A stretch of DNA of 64,000 nucleotides from Panonychus citri (GCF_014898815.1 NW_026515429.1:1-64000), one strand, 5' to 3'; shown: positions 24,524 through 37,186, numbered from the stretch's first letter. Notes: generated by a model from the sequence alone, not told the origin. Translations and numbers: made by a program.

Positions 24524-25819
24524 CTAAAAATTAACGTACCAATCAGGTATAAATTTGGTAAATGGCTCATCTAATTGTTGACAAACAATTGGATTTCCAT
24601 GAGAATGGTTGAAACGATAAACTATATTAGACTCGATTATCTGAGTCTTGATGAAATCCATCGTTGATAGAAGACAATCAACCATTGTCTTTGGACTCCA
24701 GCCCTTTCGATGCGACGGCATTTTATCTGTGTATTCCCATTGTACTTTTGTGAGGTTAACCTTGAAATCTTCATCTCGTTGACCTACAACAGTAAAATTA
24801 GTATTAGAGAGTATGGACCGAGCCCATAGACCAACAAGCCTCGAGTGCCAGGCCCTAGAAGCATATCGAGTTTTTATCTCGACGAATTCCATGTCATTTA
24901 TGGCGGCATCTAATTGACTTTTGTTTTTAGCGCAACAATAGCGCGAGTTGTATAAAATATTATGTTGACCTACCTTGGTCACTAAAACGCCATGGAAAGA
25001 GTCACGAAGTCCACCGTAGTAGGTTGAACATTTCTTTCCATCGAAACGTCGAGTGACCAACGATTCAAATTTATATCCTGCATAAGACGAAGCATTTTGA
25101 GTGTCCGTTTGACGAGCAATTGAATTTTTTCTCATCGTCGTGTCCACTTCATGAAGAATAATTTTGTCACCGATCTTGACACCAATAATGTCCCAATCGT
25201 TCCACTTATCATAAGGTGAACTCATAATCGTTGTTAAGGAACGAATATCGGTGATAAAATCTGGCTCGAAATTAGAAAGAGTCTCGTCCAAAATAAAATC
25301 GATTTTATTGTCCATATACCAGCGAAGAATATGAAGATCGCTTGGACATCGAGACCAAACAGTTTTAGGGTCGAAATTTTGCAACAAGTTCAACTCCTTT
25401 GGGCCTCTTGTTAAAAGGCTCAAGTATCGTAATTGTGATTTATCAGGTAGGTAAATCTCCTTGTTCAATTTTCTATCGATTCTCAGAGAAAAATAACCAA
25501 TTCTTTGAGGTTTCATCAAACAAGTAGATCGCGAGTAAGTTTTATCAAGGTCAATATTCAACCGTCCGATTATTGGCACATCAGCGTATGGGTTTAATGT
25601 CGGAGTTGGTCTAGTTTCCTCTGTAGCTTGTACATTCTCGAATGAGACAATTGCTTGTCTTGGTACATCCGAAGGTTCGGAACAAACAAGACTAAAGCAA
25701 AAATAAGATTCGATTGAATCAACAATCAATTGAGATGATTCACCATCGTTCCAACCAAAAGGCAATGAAACTCGATGATAAAGTTCAGTAGTTATCGGAG
25801 GTAAGTCCAGAATAGTCAT
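24524..25819 (-). CDS. DXO/Rai1-family protein, copy B, with substituted catalytic residues
   Basis: This is a single open frame of 431 aa from ATG 25819. A TTTTCAG just upstream suggests a 5' intron. Family landmarks in order are GYFSLRID, DIRSLTTIMSSPY (holding the conserved Arg of motif I), the WDI..KIGDKIILHEVDT strand, AGYKFES, FVEIKT, GLWARSIL and the C-terminal FIPDWYV. DXO/Rai1 enzymes remove aberrant or NAD caps from RNA and degrade it 5'-3'. The metal-binding pair written E-V-D in active enzymes, following G-S-H-x-L-L, here reads R-Y-C after GQHNILYNS. The motif V Gln (WWAQS) is Arg (LWARS). The GYKFE Glu and the EIK Glu and Lys remain. Catalysis is therefore probably lost or altered, while substrate binding may persist. 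Confidence 0.8.
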   Translation of the reverse strand: MTILDLPPITTELYHRVSLPFGWNDGESSQLIVDSIESYFCFSLVCSEPSDVPRQAIVSFENVQATEETRPTPTLNPYADVPIIGRLNIDLDKTYSRSTCLMKPQRIGYFSLRIDRKLNKEIYLPDKSQLRYLSLLTRGPKELNLLQNFDPKTVWSRCPSDLHILRWYMDNKIDFILDETLSNFEPDFITDIRSLTTIMSSPYDKWNDWDIIGVKIGDKIILHEVDTTMRKNSIARQTDTQNASSYAGYKFESLVTRRFDGKKCSTYYGGLRDSFHGVLVTKVGQHNILYNSRYCCAKNKSQLDAAINDMEFVEIKTRYASRAWHSRLVGLWARSILSNTNFTVVGQRDEDFKVNLTKVQWEYTDKMPSHRKGWSPKTMVDCLLSTMDFIKTQIIESNIVYRFNHSHGNPIVCQQLDEPFTKFIPDWYVNF

Positions 25820-27191
25820 AGCTGAAAACAATCAAATAAAAAGACAAACAAAAGACAAACAAAAACTTAAATAGAAACTTTAATCTGATGTATGAACTTG
25901 AACAGTTAACTGATGACTGATTAAAAAAAGTTACGCTCACTAATTAAAGAAAGGGAGTTAATTACATCACAACAACTCACGAGTTACAGTGAACGAGATT
26001 ATTACGATGACTCACGTGATGTTGCATTATTAATAAATCAGATGCACTAATCAGTAGATGAACAATTAAATCAAATGAGATTTAAACAGATACAAATTAA
26101 TCGGGATACTTTTATGTTGGCTGGGTTTGAATACCAACAAGGATTAGACTATTTAAAAAGCACCAATGACTTAAGATCCCAGACAAAAGGTTCCAGTTAA
26201 AGGGATTAATTTTAGTTTTGGAAAGTTTTAAACCTTTAAATTGGGATTAAAATTGGCAATTAGTAGAAATAAATGATGAGGATTATTATCAATGATGTAA
26301 AACATAATTAAGATACTAAATTGATTAGCAATGAAAATACAAAGAAACAAAAAGAAGGCAAATTTACAGTTATCATTGCATCATTTTCTTGCTCAGAGTC
26401 AGAACTTTCTGAGCATGAATCATGGGGAACCTTGAATTTCCCTGAATAATTTCCCGCTTCAAACCAAATTGTTTTCTCTTTGTAAAAATCAACCTGAGAC
26501 TAAAACTCGATTGAGCGAAATTAATATTCAGTCAATTCAAGTTGGAAAATTTTCTATTATTCCTGCAAAAGGTTGAATACAAAAAATCACACGTGCATTG
26601 TTGACATTTTTTACCGCCCTTAGACTTTTGCTTTTACCTTTACAGGTAGTATTCACTTAACCTTGCATGTGTAGTCCGACGATCGAAAGTATTTGTCCAA
26701 CTTTTTTCGGAACAAAACTTGGCATCAAGGTAATATTGTTGATCGATGAAAATTTGATGAAGACTTTATGATTATGAATTTCAAAATATCAAATCATGAA
26801 GATTATCTGCTTGTTAGTTATCAATTTGATTAACTTGCACAATAATTAAATGAGTTTCTTAACTTTTCATTTCTTAATCCAGTCAATTGAAGGATAAAAG
26901 AGTTAATTTATCGGTTGTTGATTAAATTGAGAAAATATCGATGGTTTCATATTGAAATTTGTATTAATTTATTGACCTCAAATTGGGTATTGGTTGATAA
27001 CTGGACAGAGCAATTAAATTGCATCTGTTACAAAATAATAATATGATCTGAATAGCAGATATCAAACAAGGGTCGATCAGAGTGTTGTAAATACTAATGG
27101 TAAAATCTGATGATCATCTTCAAGCCTTAAGATCTCCTTCCATCAGCTGATCAATTTGAACTTGTCTGCGACTCTGCTGATACCTTCGGTA
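25820..27191. other. Region between DXO-like copies B and C
   Basis: This holds the 5' flank of copy B, with the empty TTAA site of the 22378 element near 25967, the conserved exon candidate at 26368-26493, and the 3' flank of copy C (26750-27190). No other gene is visible. Confidence 0.5.
26368..26493 (-). other. Candidate upstream exon conserved before DXO-like copies
   Basis: After a CTCAG acceptor the minus strand is open for 42 codons, including WFEAGNYSGKFKVPHDSC and an acidic Ser-rich stretch, and ends at a possible GTAAAT donor. The counterpart before copy C (about 29154-29033) is homologous but has a one-base deletion that breaks the frame. The end phase (0) does not match the phase needed to enter the MTILDLPPI frame, so this is either a separate small gene or an exon using another junction. 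Confidence 0.3.
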
Positions 27192-28503
27192 CTAACAATC
27201 AACGTACCAATCAGGTATGAATTTAGTAAATGGCTCATCTAATTGTTGACAAACAATTGGATTTCCATGAGAATGGTTGAAACGATAAACAATATTAGAC
27301 TCGATTATCTGAGACTTGATAAAATCCATCGTTGATAAAAGACATTCAACCATTGTCTTTGGGCTCCAGTGATTGCGAGCTGAAGGCATTTTATCTGTGT
27401 AATACCATTTCACTTTCGCAAGGTCAACCTTGAAATCCTCATCTCGTTGACCAACAATAGTAAAGTCAGTATTGGCGAGAATGGATCGAGCCCAAAGTCC
27501 AACAAGCCTCGAGTGCCAGGCCCTAGAACCATATTGAGTTTTTATCTCAACAAATTCCATGTCATTTAAGGCGGCATCTAATTGACTTTTGTTTTTAGCG
27601 CAACAATAGCGCGAGTTGTATAAAATATTATGTTGACCTACCTTGGTCACTAAAACGCCATGAAAAGAGTCACGAAGTCCACCGTAGTAGGTTGAACATT
27701 TCTTTCCATCGAAACGTCGAGTGACCAATGATTCAAATTTATATCCTGCATAAGAAGAAGCATTTTGAGTGTCCGTTTGACGAGCAATGTAATTTTTTCT
27801 CATCGTCGTGTCCACTTCATGAAGAATAATTTTGTCACCGATCTTGACACCAATAATGTCCCAATCGTTCCACTTATCATAAGGTGAACTCATAATCGTT
27901 GTTAAAGAACGGATATCGGTGATGAAATTTGGCTCCAAATTAGAAAGAGTTTCGTCCAAAATAAAATCGATTTTATTGTCCATATACCAACGAAGAATAT
28001 GAAGGTCACTTGGACATCGAGACCAAACGGTTTTAGGGTCGAAATACTTCAACAAGTTCAAACGATTTGAGCCTCTTTTTAAAAGGCTCAAGTATCGTAA
28101 TTGAGATTTATCGGGTAAGTAAATCTCCTTGTTCAATTCCTTGTCGATTCTTAAAGAGAAATATCCAATTCTTTTAGGTTTCATCAAGCAAGTTGACCGA
28201 GAAAAGGTTCTATCCAGATCAATGTTCAACCTTCCGGCTATTGGCACATCAGCATATGGATGCAAAGTCGGAGTTGGTCGAGTTTCCTCAGTAGATCGAA
28301 CACGACTGGCTGAGATAATTCTTGGTCTAGGCCAATTCGAGGGTCCGGAACAAATGATACTTAAGCAAAAAAGGTTCATCAGAATCATTGCTATCAGACG
28401 AACTTTGGTCACTATCGAGAGGCGAAGAAATTGGTGAGGCCAGTCCATCCTCACGTCGATGATAAAGTTCACTTGTAATCGGAGGTAAATCCAGAATAGT
28501 CAT
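27192..28503 (-). CDS. DXO/Rai1-family protein, copy C, with one frameshift near the N-terminus
   Basis: From ATG 28503 the frame reads MTILDLPPITSELYHR and an acidic Ser/Asp stretch for about 45 codons. It then needs a one-base shift at the T6 run (A6 on the plus strand, 28367-28372) to enter the long frame ending at 27192. The body is about 90% identical to copy B by eye and has the same landmarks (DIRSLTTIMSSPY, AGYKFES, FVEIKT, FIPDWYV). It also has the same substitutions: S-R-Y-C-C where active enzymes have G-E-V-D-C, and LWARS for WWAQS. The homopolymer position makes a sequencing slip possible, otherwise it is a young pseudogene. The N-terminal acidic patch is much longer than in copy B. 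Confidence 0.7.
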
Positions 28504-29634
28504 CGCTGAAAACAATCAAATAAAAAACCAAAGAATCAAAATTAAATAAAACTTAACATTTAAATAGAGACTGAATGTCTGAACAGTTAACTGATGACTG
28601 ATCAAAAAGTTGAGCTCACTAATTAAAGAAAGGGAGTTAATTACATCATAATAAACAGTAGCTCACGAGATACAGTGAACAAGATTATCAAAATGACTCA
28701 CGTGATTTTCAATTAATAAATCATATGTACTAATCAGAAGATAAACAATTAAATTACACGTGTACTTACATAGAGAGGTAAAGACAAAAGAATCGGAAAG
28801 AAATAGACTTTCGATTCTTGATAATCACCAATATTCAGACAGAATCGAATTAAACTGATTTAAATCAAACTGACCAAAAATCTAATTGAATCAGTAGATG
28901 AACATGAGATGAGAAAAGGAGATTTAAACAGGTAATTCTTAATTGAAATTCAGAATTATTTAGAAACAATTAAGATACTAAATTGATTAGCAATGAAAAT
29001 ACAAAGAAACAAAAAGGAGGCAAATTTACAGTTATCTTTACATCATTTTCTTGCTCAGAGTCAGAACTTTCTGAGCATGAATCGTGGGGAACCTTGAATT
29101 TCCTGAATAATTTCCCGCTCCAAACCAAATTGATTTCTCTTTGTTAAAATCAACCTTTAAAGTAAACTAAACATCAATGTATCGATTCAAATCGATTTGC
29201 TTTAGCAATGACACAAAAAGGCTCGAATGAGATGAGCATCAACTTCAATTGTCCAATTCGCGGTCGTTTTTTTGAGCCTGAATATAGTTTTTCTAACGAT
29301 CTTTTCGTCTTACCTTTAAATTCCAAAAGTACGATCCTCAGGTCCAAATGAACGTTCTATGTAAACGAACGGAGCAGCAGCTAAGGCCAAAAGTTTATCC
29401 TCTAAGGACTTTTTTGTTTCTCCGTAATTTTTTTCCTTCGTACTTTAATATTACAGAATAACTTATGAATAATAAAAACAAAATTATCCACTTACATTGA
29501 TTCAAATTAAATAATCACTTCACAATTTTATAGTTATAGCTAATCACTTGAAACAAAATCTTGAAAAACTTTCATGATTAAACTCGAACCTCAGCACGTT
29601 CAAGTTGAAAATGAAGCAGAAAACTAAGAACCTG
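28504..29634. other. 5' flank of DXO-like copy C with two coding relics
   Basis: This contains the counterpart of the candidate exon (about 29154-29033, frame broken by a one-base loss). It also contains a minus-strand open block at 29434-29316 with SLEDKLLALAAAPFVYIERS, followed by a stop and then a strong donor (AAAGGTAAGAC). Neither is recognised. The rest is AT-rich. Confidence 0.35.
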
Positions 29635-29870
29635 AGTTTATATTTAGATCGAAGCTTATACAAGGGTACATGTGCCCTTGACTGAGACCAAGGTTTTACT
29701 AACTCTAGAAACGGAGCGAAAGTCCTTTTAATCAGTCAACTTGCTATTGACCATGAAAGTAGCAGATACTTGCTAAAGTAGTGGATTTATTGTCTTAAAC
29801 CCTCCAGGCTTTGCTTAATCTATTGTTAACTTTCACAGTGACAACCCAACCTAATTCAAATCTAATAAAT
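29635..29870 (+). repeat. Inverted-repeat arm, left of the Ca2+-ATPase copy 1
   Basis: This ~235-bp block is the reverse complement of 37403-37645. Shared strings include TAGATCGAAGCTTATAC, CTATTGACCATGAAAGTAGC and TTGTTAACTTT, with scattered mismatches and small indels. Together the two arms bracket the first Ca2+-ATPase copy, 7.5 kb apart. Confidence 0.75.
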
Positions 29871-30912
29871 TTCATTTTAATCCTCGATGCGTGAGAATTG
29901 CAGTTGAACTCAGATAAAGTTTTAAGGTAATGGTAATTGGTTTGGAATAGGGCTGAACACTGTAATTATCGATTTCTTTTGTTAGTCCAAGTAACGAGTA
30001 ATAAAAAAGAGAGAGTGATTAACTTCAAAAAGAGCATTCTGAGTATAAAACTCGTATTATGACCTAATATCAGATAAGGTTTCGCTTATTTATGGTCGTT
30101 ATTTGTATCGAAAAGTCCGCAGGGTTCACCAAGTAAGATAATCTAATAACTATCATATAGTTGACGTGAGTTCAATCGTTAACAATTAAATAGCTGCGCC
30201 TCTCATTGTTGGTTTGTACTTACGAAAAATTCAAACGTAAATTTATTGATAACCAGAACTGAAAAATTAATAATTTTGATCATAAATAAGAATAAGTCAG
30301 GAATCAATAAATATTACAATTAGATAAAAATCTAAGCACTTATTAAGCAGCTTAAAAATCATTTAGCTAAACAACCTAATAGATAATTAACTCAAATTAG
30401 AGTTAATTGTTCAAATAAAATCTATTTTACATCACATTAGAGACTTTTATCGGAGTGAATGTTGTAAGTTTATGTAATTATTAGATCAATGAGATGATCT
30501 TTTTTAATGAGAATATTTTTTTACATATATAAGGAACGATTGATGCAAATTATCTCGATAACTATCGAAATGAGTTCTACAAAAATCTTCAAATTTAGAC
30601 TTACTAATTTCATCACCATTTAGACTTTAATCCCGATATTATTCAATGCTAATTTTCGGTAGGACGATCAAAAAGTTATTGTTAATGGTTACGATTAAGA
30701 GCATCATACGAATACTGGTTTTATTAGTATTAATAGTTACTATTTAGATCGATTTTATTGATATATCGGTATTTTAATGCAAATAATGGTTGATTAATCC
30801 ATTTTTCTGGTTTATATTAGTTCATTTTTTAATTAAAATGAGACTAAATTAAGAGTGTAAAGGTAGGATTTTTTGTCCATATAAAATGCATCATGTCCTC
30901 GAACCAACAGTT
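29871..30912. other. 3' flank of Ca2+-ATPase copy 1
   Basis: This is AT-rich and non-coding. From about 30325 it is repeated nearly exactly at 37921 onward as the start of the tandem duplication. I found no exon that would encode a canonical calmodulin-binding tail for the ATPase. Confidence 0.5.
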
Positions 30913-33900
30913 TCACGAAAAGCTTGAACAACTCGAATCTATGATTAGAAAATAGTCGAAATTAAAATTGAATCTTCTTATTTCAATGATATCATTTGCT
31001 TTTACCTGAGTTCTGATTCTTGAATATCCTCTAATCCAAAGGATTTTTCCTGATGGACCATTACCTTTGGAATAATCTGATTGATACTTAAGCAGGTCTA
31101 TTTGAGGAGGCGTTGAACCAACAGTAAACTTTTTCGAGTGTGTTTTCGGGATCGTTATTAAAATTTGATGCCAAATTAAGGCTGATAGTCCGAAAAATAT
31201 TGACCAAATCCATTGGTCAAGCGTTAAAGGTACCACTTTAAATGCGATACCACCAAAGTTGATGATCAAGATCTGAAAAAAAGAGATAATCAATCTACAA
31301 TACTTTCAATTCAATCCAACTCGAACAAGGAGATCAAGTTGTTGTTGAAAATAATAAGTTAATGAACCAAAATCAACCAATCTCTTTGTAGATTAATCAT
31401 TGAATCATTTGCTATTAAGGAAAGTCTGGAAGATTAAGATTCCAGTATATTAATATTTACCTGAGTAATGAAAGTTCCGATTATAACTGATATGTAAATT
31501 TTGTTTGATAAAATAGATTCAAAAACGTTTCTTTCGTCATTAATTTTTCGAGCATTAATCTCGTTGCTGAGGGACATTAAAACCAATACGTTAAAAATAA
31601 TAGTATAATGCTGAGTTGGTGGTGAGTTCAATGGCAAACGCATCCCCGAGTCGATATCGAAAAAAGTTGGACCTAAAACAAACGAAAATAACAAATTACT
31701 TCAGAATGGGCACAGGACAAAGATAATTCAACGGTAATCATTTGGTAATTTCTTCCAAATTCAAAAGAAATCAATAGCAAATCTATTGGAAATTGATACG
31801 AAAAATGAGCATTTTTACCATAAAATAACAGAGACAAAATTATGAAAGTTTGATAAAGAGCTTGTCCTAGAATGTTTCGAGCCATTCGTCGGGATATGAT
31901 TGGTTTATTACGACCATAGGGTTTTCGAAGTAGCAGTTCTGGTGTTGGTTGTTCAGTAGCCAGTGCAAGACCTGCGAAAGTGTCCATTGCCAGATTGATC
32001 CAGAGCATTTGAACGGCTTGAAGAGGAGAATCCTGATAAAGGAAAGGAAAATGTTTTCATATCAAGATCTGAGTTAAATTCATGGAAATTAGGTAATTAC
32101 TTCAACAGCACAAGCGCCAATGAACGCAACTAAACAGGCGATTATATTAATGGTCAATTGGAATTGTATAAACTTTGAAATGTTATCGTAAACATTTCGG
32201 CCCCAGGAAACAGCGGCAACAATTGAGGTGAAATTATCGTCAGTCAAAATAATATCAGAGGCTTCTTTAGCTACATCAGTTCCCGATATTCCCATAGCAA
32301 AACCGACATCCGCTTTTTTCAACGCGGGTCCATCATTTGTACCATCACCAGTGACCGCAACTATTTGACGAGTAGTATTGTGTAATTTTGATTCAATCAT
32401 ATGTTTAACCAAAATGTATTTATCCGACGGACTTGATCTTGCGAGAACTCGTAAATTAGGCCAAACAGTATCAAATAGCTTTTGGTCAACTTTACCGCTC
32501 GAATCACGAATAAGAGAGTTAAATTTTTTACCATCGAGAACAAGGAAATTCTCATTCGGTGTTATTATGCCACATTTAGTCGCTATCGAACGCGCTGTGT
32601 TGGGATTATCTCCTGTTACCATGCGAACTACAATTCCGGCCTTTTTACAGTTTCTGATTGCAGATGGAACTTCATCTCGAATAGGATCTTCGAGTCCAGT
32701 CATACAGATCATCGTTAAGCCTGAAAGTATAGTTTCTTCACTGTCCCAATCTGGTTCCTTGGTTATTTCAATTTCGTTGTCTCCTTTTGCCTTCCCATAC
32801 ACGTAGTCTTTGTAAGCGACTGTTATGGTTCGCAGGCCATTAAGTGCCATTGGCTCGATAATATCGACAATGAAACGAGACTTTTCCGACTGAGAAAAAG
32901 TTCTGATTGAGCCTGAGCTATCGAAAATGTAATCACATCTTTCTGTTATGATTTCACTTGCACCTTTGACATGAACTCGAAAACCTCGTTCGGTTTTAAT
33001 TACTGTGCTCATTGATTTTCGTTTAGAATTAAAAGTGTAAACTTTGTACAAAGATTCTTCTGGAATTTGATTTCGAATATCTTGATAATCAGCACCAAGA
33101 TTGAGAACTAAACCAAGTAGTCCACATTCGGTCTTATTCCCGACCTGACGTGCTAATGCTCCAGGTTTTTCAGGAGGCTTTGAGGAGAAGAGAAAAGTTC
33201 AAATAAAATGATCGAAAACTCAACGCAATTCTGGTCCTATTCTTACCAAGATTTTCGAAGTGTAACCTGAATTGACTGATATACTTTCGACTATTAGTTT
33301 ACCGACTTCATGAGGAAGGTCATCAATTCGAGGTATTTGGTGCCAAAGTTTTTCACAGATAAAAGCGGTGACCACCGTCATCCGGTTCGTTGTTAAAGTT
33401 CCAGTTTTATCTGAACAAATTGTCGTCGCATTTCCCATAGTCTCACAGGCATCCAAATGTCGCACTAAATTATTTACAAACATCATTTTCTAAGCAAAAA
33501 TAAAATGAATATCAGATAAAAAAGTTGAGAAAATGATTTTTGTTAGTATTACCTTAACAGAATAGGCTAGCGCTAAAGTGACCGCTAAGGGTAAACCTTC
33601 TGGGACAGCAACAACTAAGACCGTTATTCCGACCATAACAAACTTGACAATATATTGTAAATCTGTTGCAAATGACCAACTCCTGTTACCGATTGCAAAC
33701 TCACTGATACAATATCGGACAATTAAGATAATCACCGTTACCGTAGCCATGGCAGAGCCTTAATTAAGAGTAAGTTAATTAGAAAAAATTTCATCTTCTA
33801 AAATCAACTTACCGATGTAAGTGATCTGAATGGCCAAACGAGTGATTTTCGCTTGTAATATTGACTTATTTGAACTTTTTTCTTCGGCCATTTCATTTTC

Positions 33901-36900
33901 TTCATCGTTAACATGATCGGCAGGCACTTCATTTGATTCTAAAATTAACCATAATTGGTATATTTTAATTTAGGCTCTATTATTAATTCATATGTATTGT
34001 TACCTTCATTCTGTTTTTTTATTAATTTTTGTCTTTTTGCTGCTCCCAGTAGACTCATGATTATACCAGTTTGGGAATTGATTCCCACCGCGGTTACAAC
34101 CATTTTCCCGCTTCCTTCCATAACATGGGTACCCGATAATAAGAACGGGTCGGTCTCTGGACTTTTAATTACATGATCAGATTCCCCAGTGATTGAACTC
34201 TCGTCGATTTTCAGATCATTACTTTGTATAACAATACCATCAGCAGGGATAAGATCACCTGAAGAAATTGAAATTATTTGAATACATGAATGAATTACTT
34301 ATAAATTGTCATTCTTGAATTTAAATCATAAACCTGCACGACCCTGTAATTTATTATCCAGTAATTGGGACAAAGATAAATATTAATAGTGGGACAACAA
34401 TTAAGCAACAATCAAATCTAATCGTGTTAATTACATTAGTAAATTGATAAAATGTCTTAATTGTTATAAAAAGAAACAATCAATTCCAATTTCAATATTT
34501 CAATTTAACTGTTTGGATATCAAGTTTATTATTATCAATGTTTTAATTATAATCACTGTGATTATCATTACTAGTGAGTAATTATTATTATACAAATTCA
34601 ATGACTTTCCAATTTTATATTATAATATTTACATACGATCAACAATTTTGTATTTGGTGAACTAAATCTCTCTCATCTTCCTTATCTGAAGATGAGAAAT
34701 AAAAAGCAAACCTTGAATATTTACAGTTAATCCTTATCTTCATCCTCATCCTCATCATCTTCATCTTGGTCTACATGTTAACCCATTTACGAGGTTCATT
34801 CATTTCCTGATTAAGATTCACAACTATTTTCACTTGATGATTTATTATATTGAAAATCAAATTGTTGTGTGTAATTTAAAGTATTAAATAATAGATCAAA
34901 TTTAATTGTAATCCTAATTCATTGTTATAATTTAAGGATATCAACTGTTTGTTAATTTATTACTTTTAGTTAATTTGTTTTTGAAGGCAGAAAAAAAGTG
35001 TTCAATTTGATTAACTAAATCATGATTAACTTTTTGGTAAACAAATAATTACATTTAAATATAACTTTTCAACACTTGATTAGTGTTAGTTAATTATCAT
35101 TACTTAATCATCATCATAAATATGAATAAGATAAGGTGGATTTTGGGTGGAAGATTAAAATTAAAACAAAATATTCATTGGCATTTAAATTTAATCAAAA
35201 AATCATTTACCATTGATTTTCCATAGAGAGCCGATTTTCATGAAGTTCTTGATTTAGAATCAATTTTCATGTAAAAATCTCCACAGACAATGTCTCTTCA
35301 ATGGTAAATGATTTTTTGATTAAATTTAAATAAAATTTGAACTTGATCGTTTTAATTGTTCAAATTTATCCAATAGTAGCTCAGATATCCAAAGAATATT
35401 TTGTTTTAATTTTAATCTTCGAAAGTTCAACATTCATCGAAAAAATGACCTCAGAATAAAAAAGATCGAAAAACAAAAATTCTATCACTTTAGATATAAT
35501 TTAATTGTAATTAAACTAATCATCATAAAATGATCATTTATGTATCATGTTAAAGCTTATTATCTAACCTCTCTAATTATACTAAATTTATTAATCAAAA
35601 ATCTAAAGTTTTTTAACAATCAAGCCAAATGTAAGCTCGAAAAAATTTTGGCCATTACTTAGTTGTTTACCTAATAATTGGCTAGCACCGTGCAAGTGAC
35701 CAGCTAATTTCTCCTTTTATCTTGATTACTTTGATGTGTCAAGGTAACTCACCTTCTTATAACATAGTCACCTTTCCATTACACATACAAAAATTATTTC
35801 ATTACGCTCATTGAATGATTAAACTGCGATTAACTTGATTATCTTATCGAAAACGAAATGATTTTCAATATTATCAATTCACAGATTAATGATTGCATTG
35901 GTTATGTTCACGAGTGATTTAATTTCTGTTCCAAACTCAATTTCTGTGGCTGTATAAGTCTACTAGGCCAGAGACTAACTTGCGAAATCACTATTGAGCA
36001 ACAATCCGATCCCCAACAATAACAAATGTAATTTAGATTATTGTTGCAATGGTTGATCAAATATTAAGAAGCTTCTTTAACTTTTTTAGGTTAATCATCA
36101 TGTAATTAGGTTTCCTAAAGTAATTAACTTGTTGATCAACTTTAACTAATCTCAGGTATCATTATTATATTGTTAATCATTTTAGATTAAATTAATCACG
36201 CTAATTGTACTTTTAAACAAAAGGGTAATAAGTATTTGTCAATTTAACAATCAGCAACTCAATCAGATATTAACAGTTGTGATAATTGTTTTGAATTTGA
36301 AAAAAAAGTTAGATGATAAATGATTTATAAGAGCCCCTACTTGATTACTCAGTTAATTGGATAGTTTGAATTACTTACCATATTTTAATTGTATCACATC
36401 ACCAACAACAATTTGATTGATCAAAGTTTGATTTACTTCACCAGCTCTAAGAACCGATATTTTACTTTCCTGATCAATACGTTCACGTAGACCTATTAAA
36501 ATATTATTAATAGCATAAAGTAATTAAAGATAATCTAATCAAGTGATTTACAAATCAATCAACTTACCTCTAAATTGTTTCTCTTTAGAATAATCATTGA
36601 AAGCAGTAATTAAAACAACAATAACTACAGTGATTAAAATGGCGGTTCCTTCAATCCAATTTGCTGTTCCTTCATCAGAATGAGTTCCTGAAATCAATCA
36701 TGTTAATCAATCGTTTAAATGATGATTAGTTGATTGTAACTAGTGATTTACCTTGAGATTGGTCTTGAGGAGTATAAACTGTAAGACCTAATGAGATTAT
36801 CGCTGCCACTAATAAGATTAATAAAGTTGGTTCCTTTCCAGCAATTAAGACTAATTTTATGAATGTTTTCGGTGGTTTCTTGGGAATCTCATTGACACCG

Positions 36901-37186
36901 AATATTTTTTTTCTATTTTCAATATCAGACGGAGATCCGGATAATCCTAAAAGGAGAGAGAAAAGGAAATTCAATAAAACCATCAAAGTGAACACACATA
37001 TGGATCCAAATACTCACCTTCATTTGGTGCTGTTCCAAGAGCGCGACATAGACCTTGAATTCCGCCAAATTTCCCGTTCAATCGGTCAAAAGCTTCATGC
37101 CCTCGAGTTTGCATGAGGTTTTTAAGCTCAGCAAGAGTAATATTGAAGATCGATCCATCGGAGATTATGTCAACCTTAGGAACCAT
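30913..37186 (-). CDS. Plasma-membrane calcium-transporting ATPase (PMCA), intact copy, twelve exons
   Basis: Exons (minus): 37186-37018, 36946-36752, 36687-36568, 36492-36379, 34258-34004, 33938-33813, 33758-33553, 33489-33247, 33177-32101, 32032-31819, 31672-31461 and 31272-30913. All phases agree. Length is about 1,096 aa if the last exon runs to its stop. Key P2B-ATPase motifs are PEGLPLAVTLALAYSVK (M4), CSDKTGTLTTNRMT (phosphorylated Asp), VKGASE (nucleotide domain), TGDGTNDGPALKKADVGFAMG hinge (split here at the DGTNDG core) and MLWINLAMDTFAGLALATE (M6 calcium ligands). It pumps cytosolic Ca2+ out across the plasma membrane. The family's calmodulin-binding tail normally follows a splice at the position of RIRTQ. 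Here the exon can end there (donor at 31005) or read on to a 30-residue unrelated tail. The ATG lies in ACACCATGG. Confidence 0.9.
34263..36378 (-). other. Large fourth intron of PMCA copy 1
   Basis: This 2.1 kb intron interrupts the gene between the KYG and DLIPADG codons. It contains the palindrome at 35183-35331 and the dispersed repeat at 35558-35690. No coding exon is visible. Confidence 0.6.
35183..35331. repeat. 149-bp palindromic element in PMCA intron 4
   Basis: The arms of about 34 bp (ATTTAAATTTAATCAAAAAA... at 35183-35216) are repeated inverted at 35298-35331 with near-perfect pairing. In the duplicated copy the right arm survives at about 42328-42361 but the left arm is deleted, so the element predates the tandem duplication. 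Confidence 0.7.

Noticed and set aside
32378..32806. Plus-strand open frames over the PMCA exons (also 39913-40305, 36859-37116, 44316-44573)
   Set aside because: They are antisense shadows of exons with clear P-type ATPase motifs. The same shadow appears in both duplicates and has no motif of its own.
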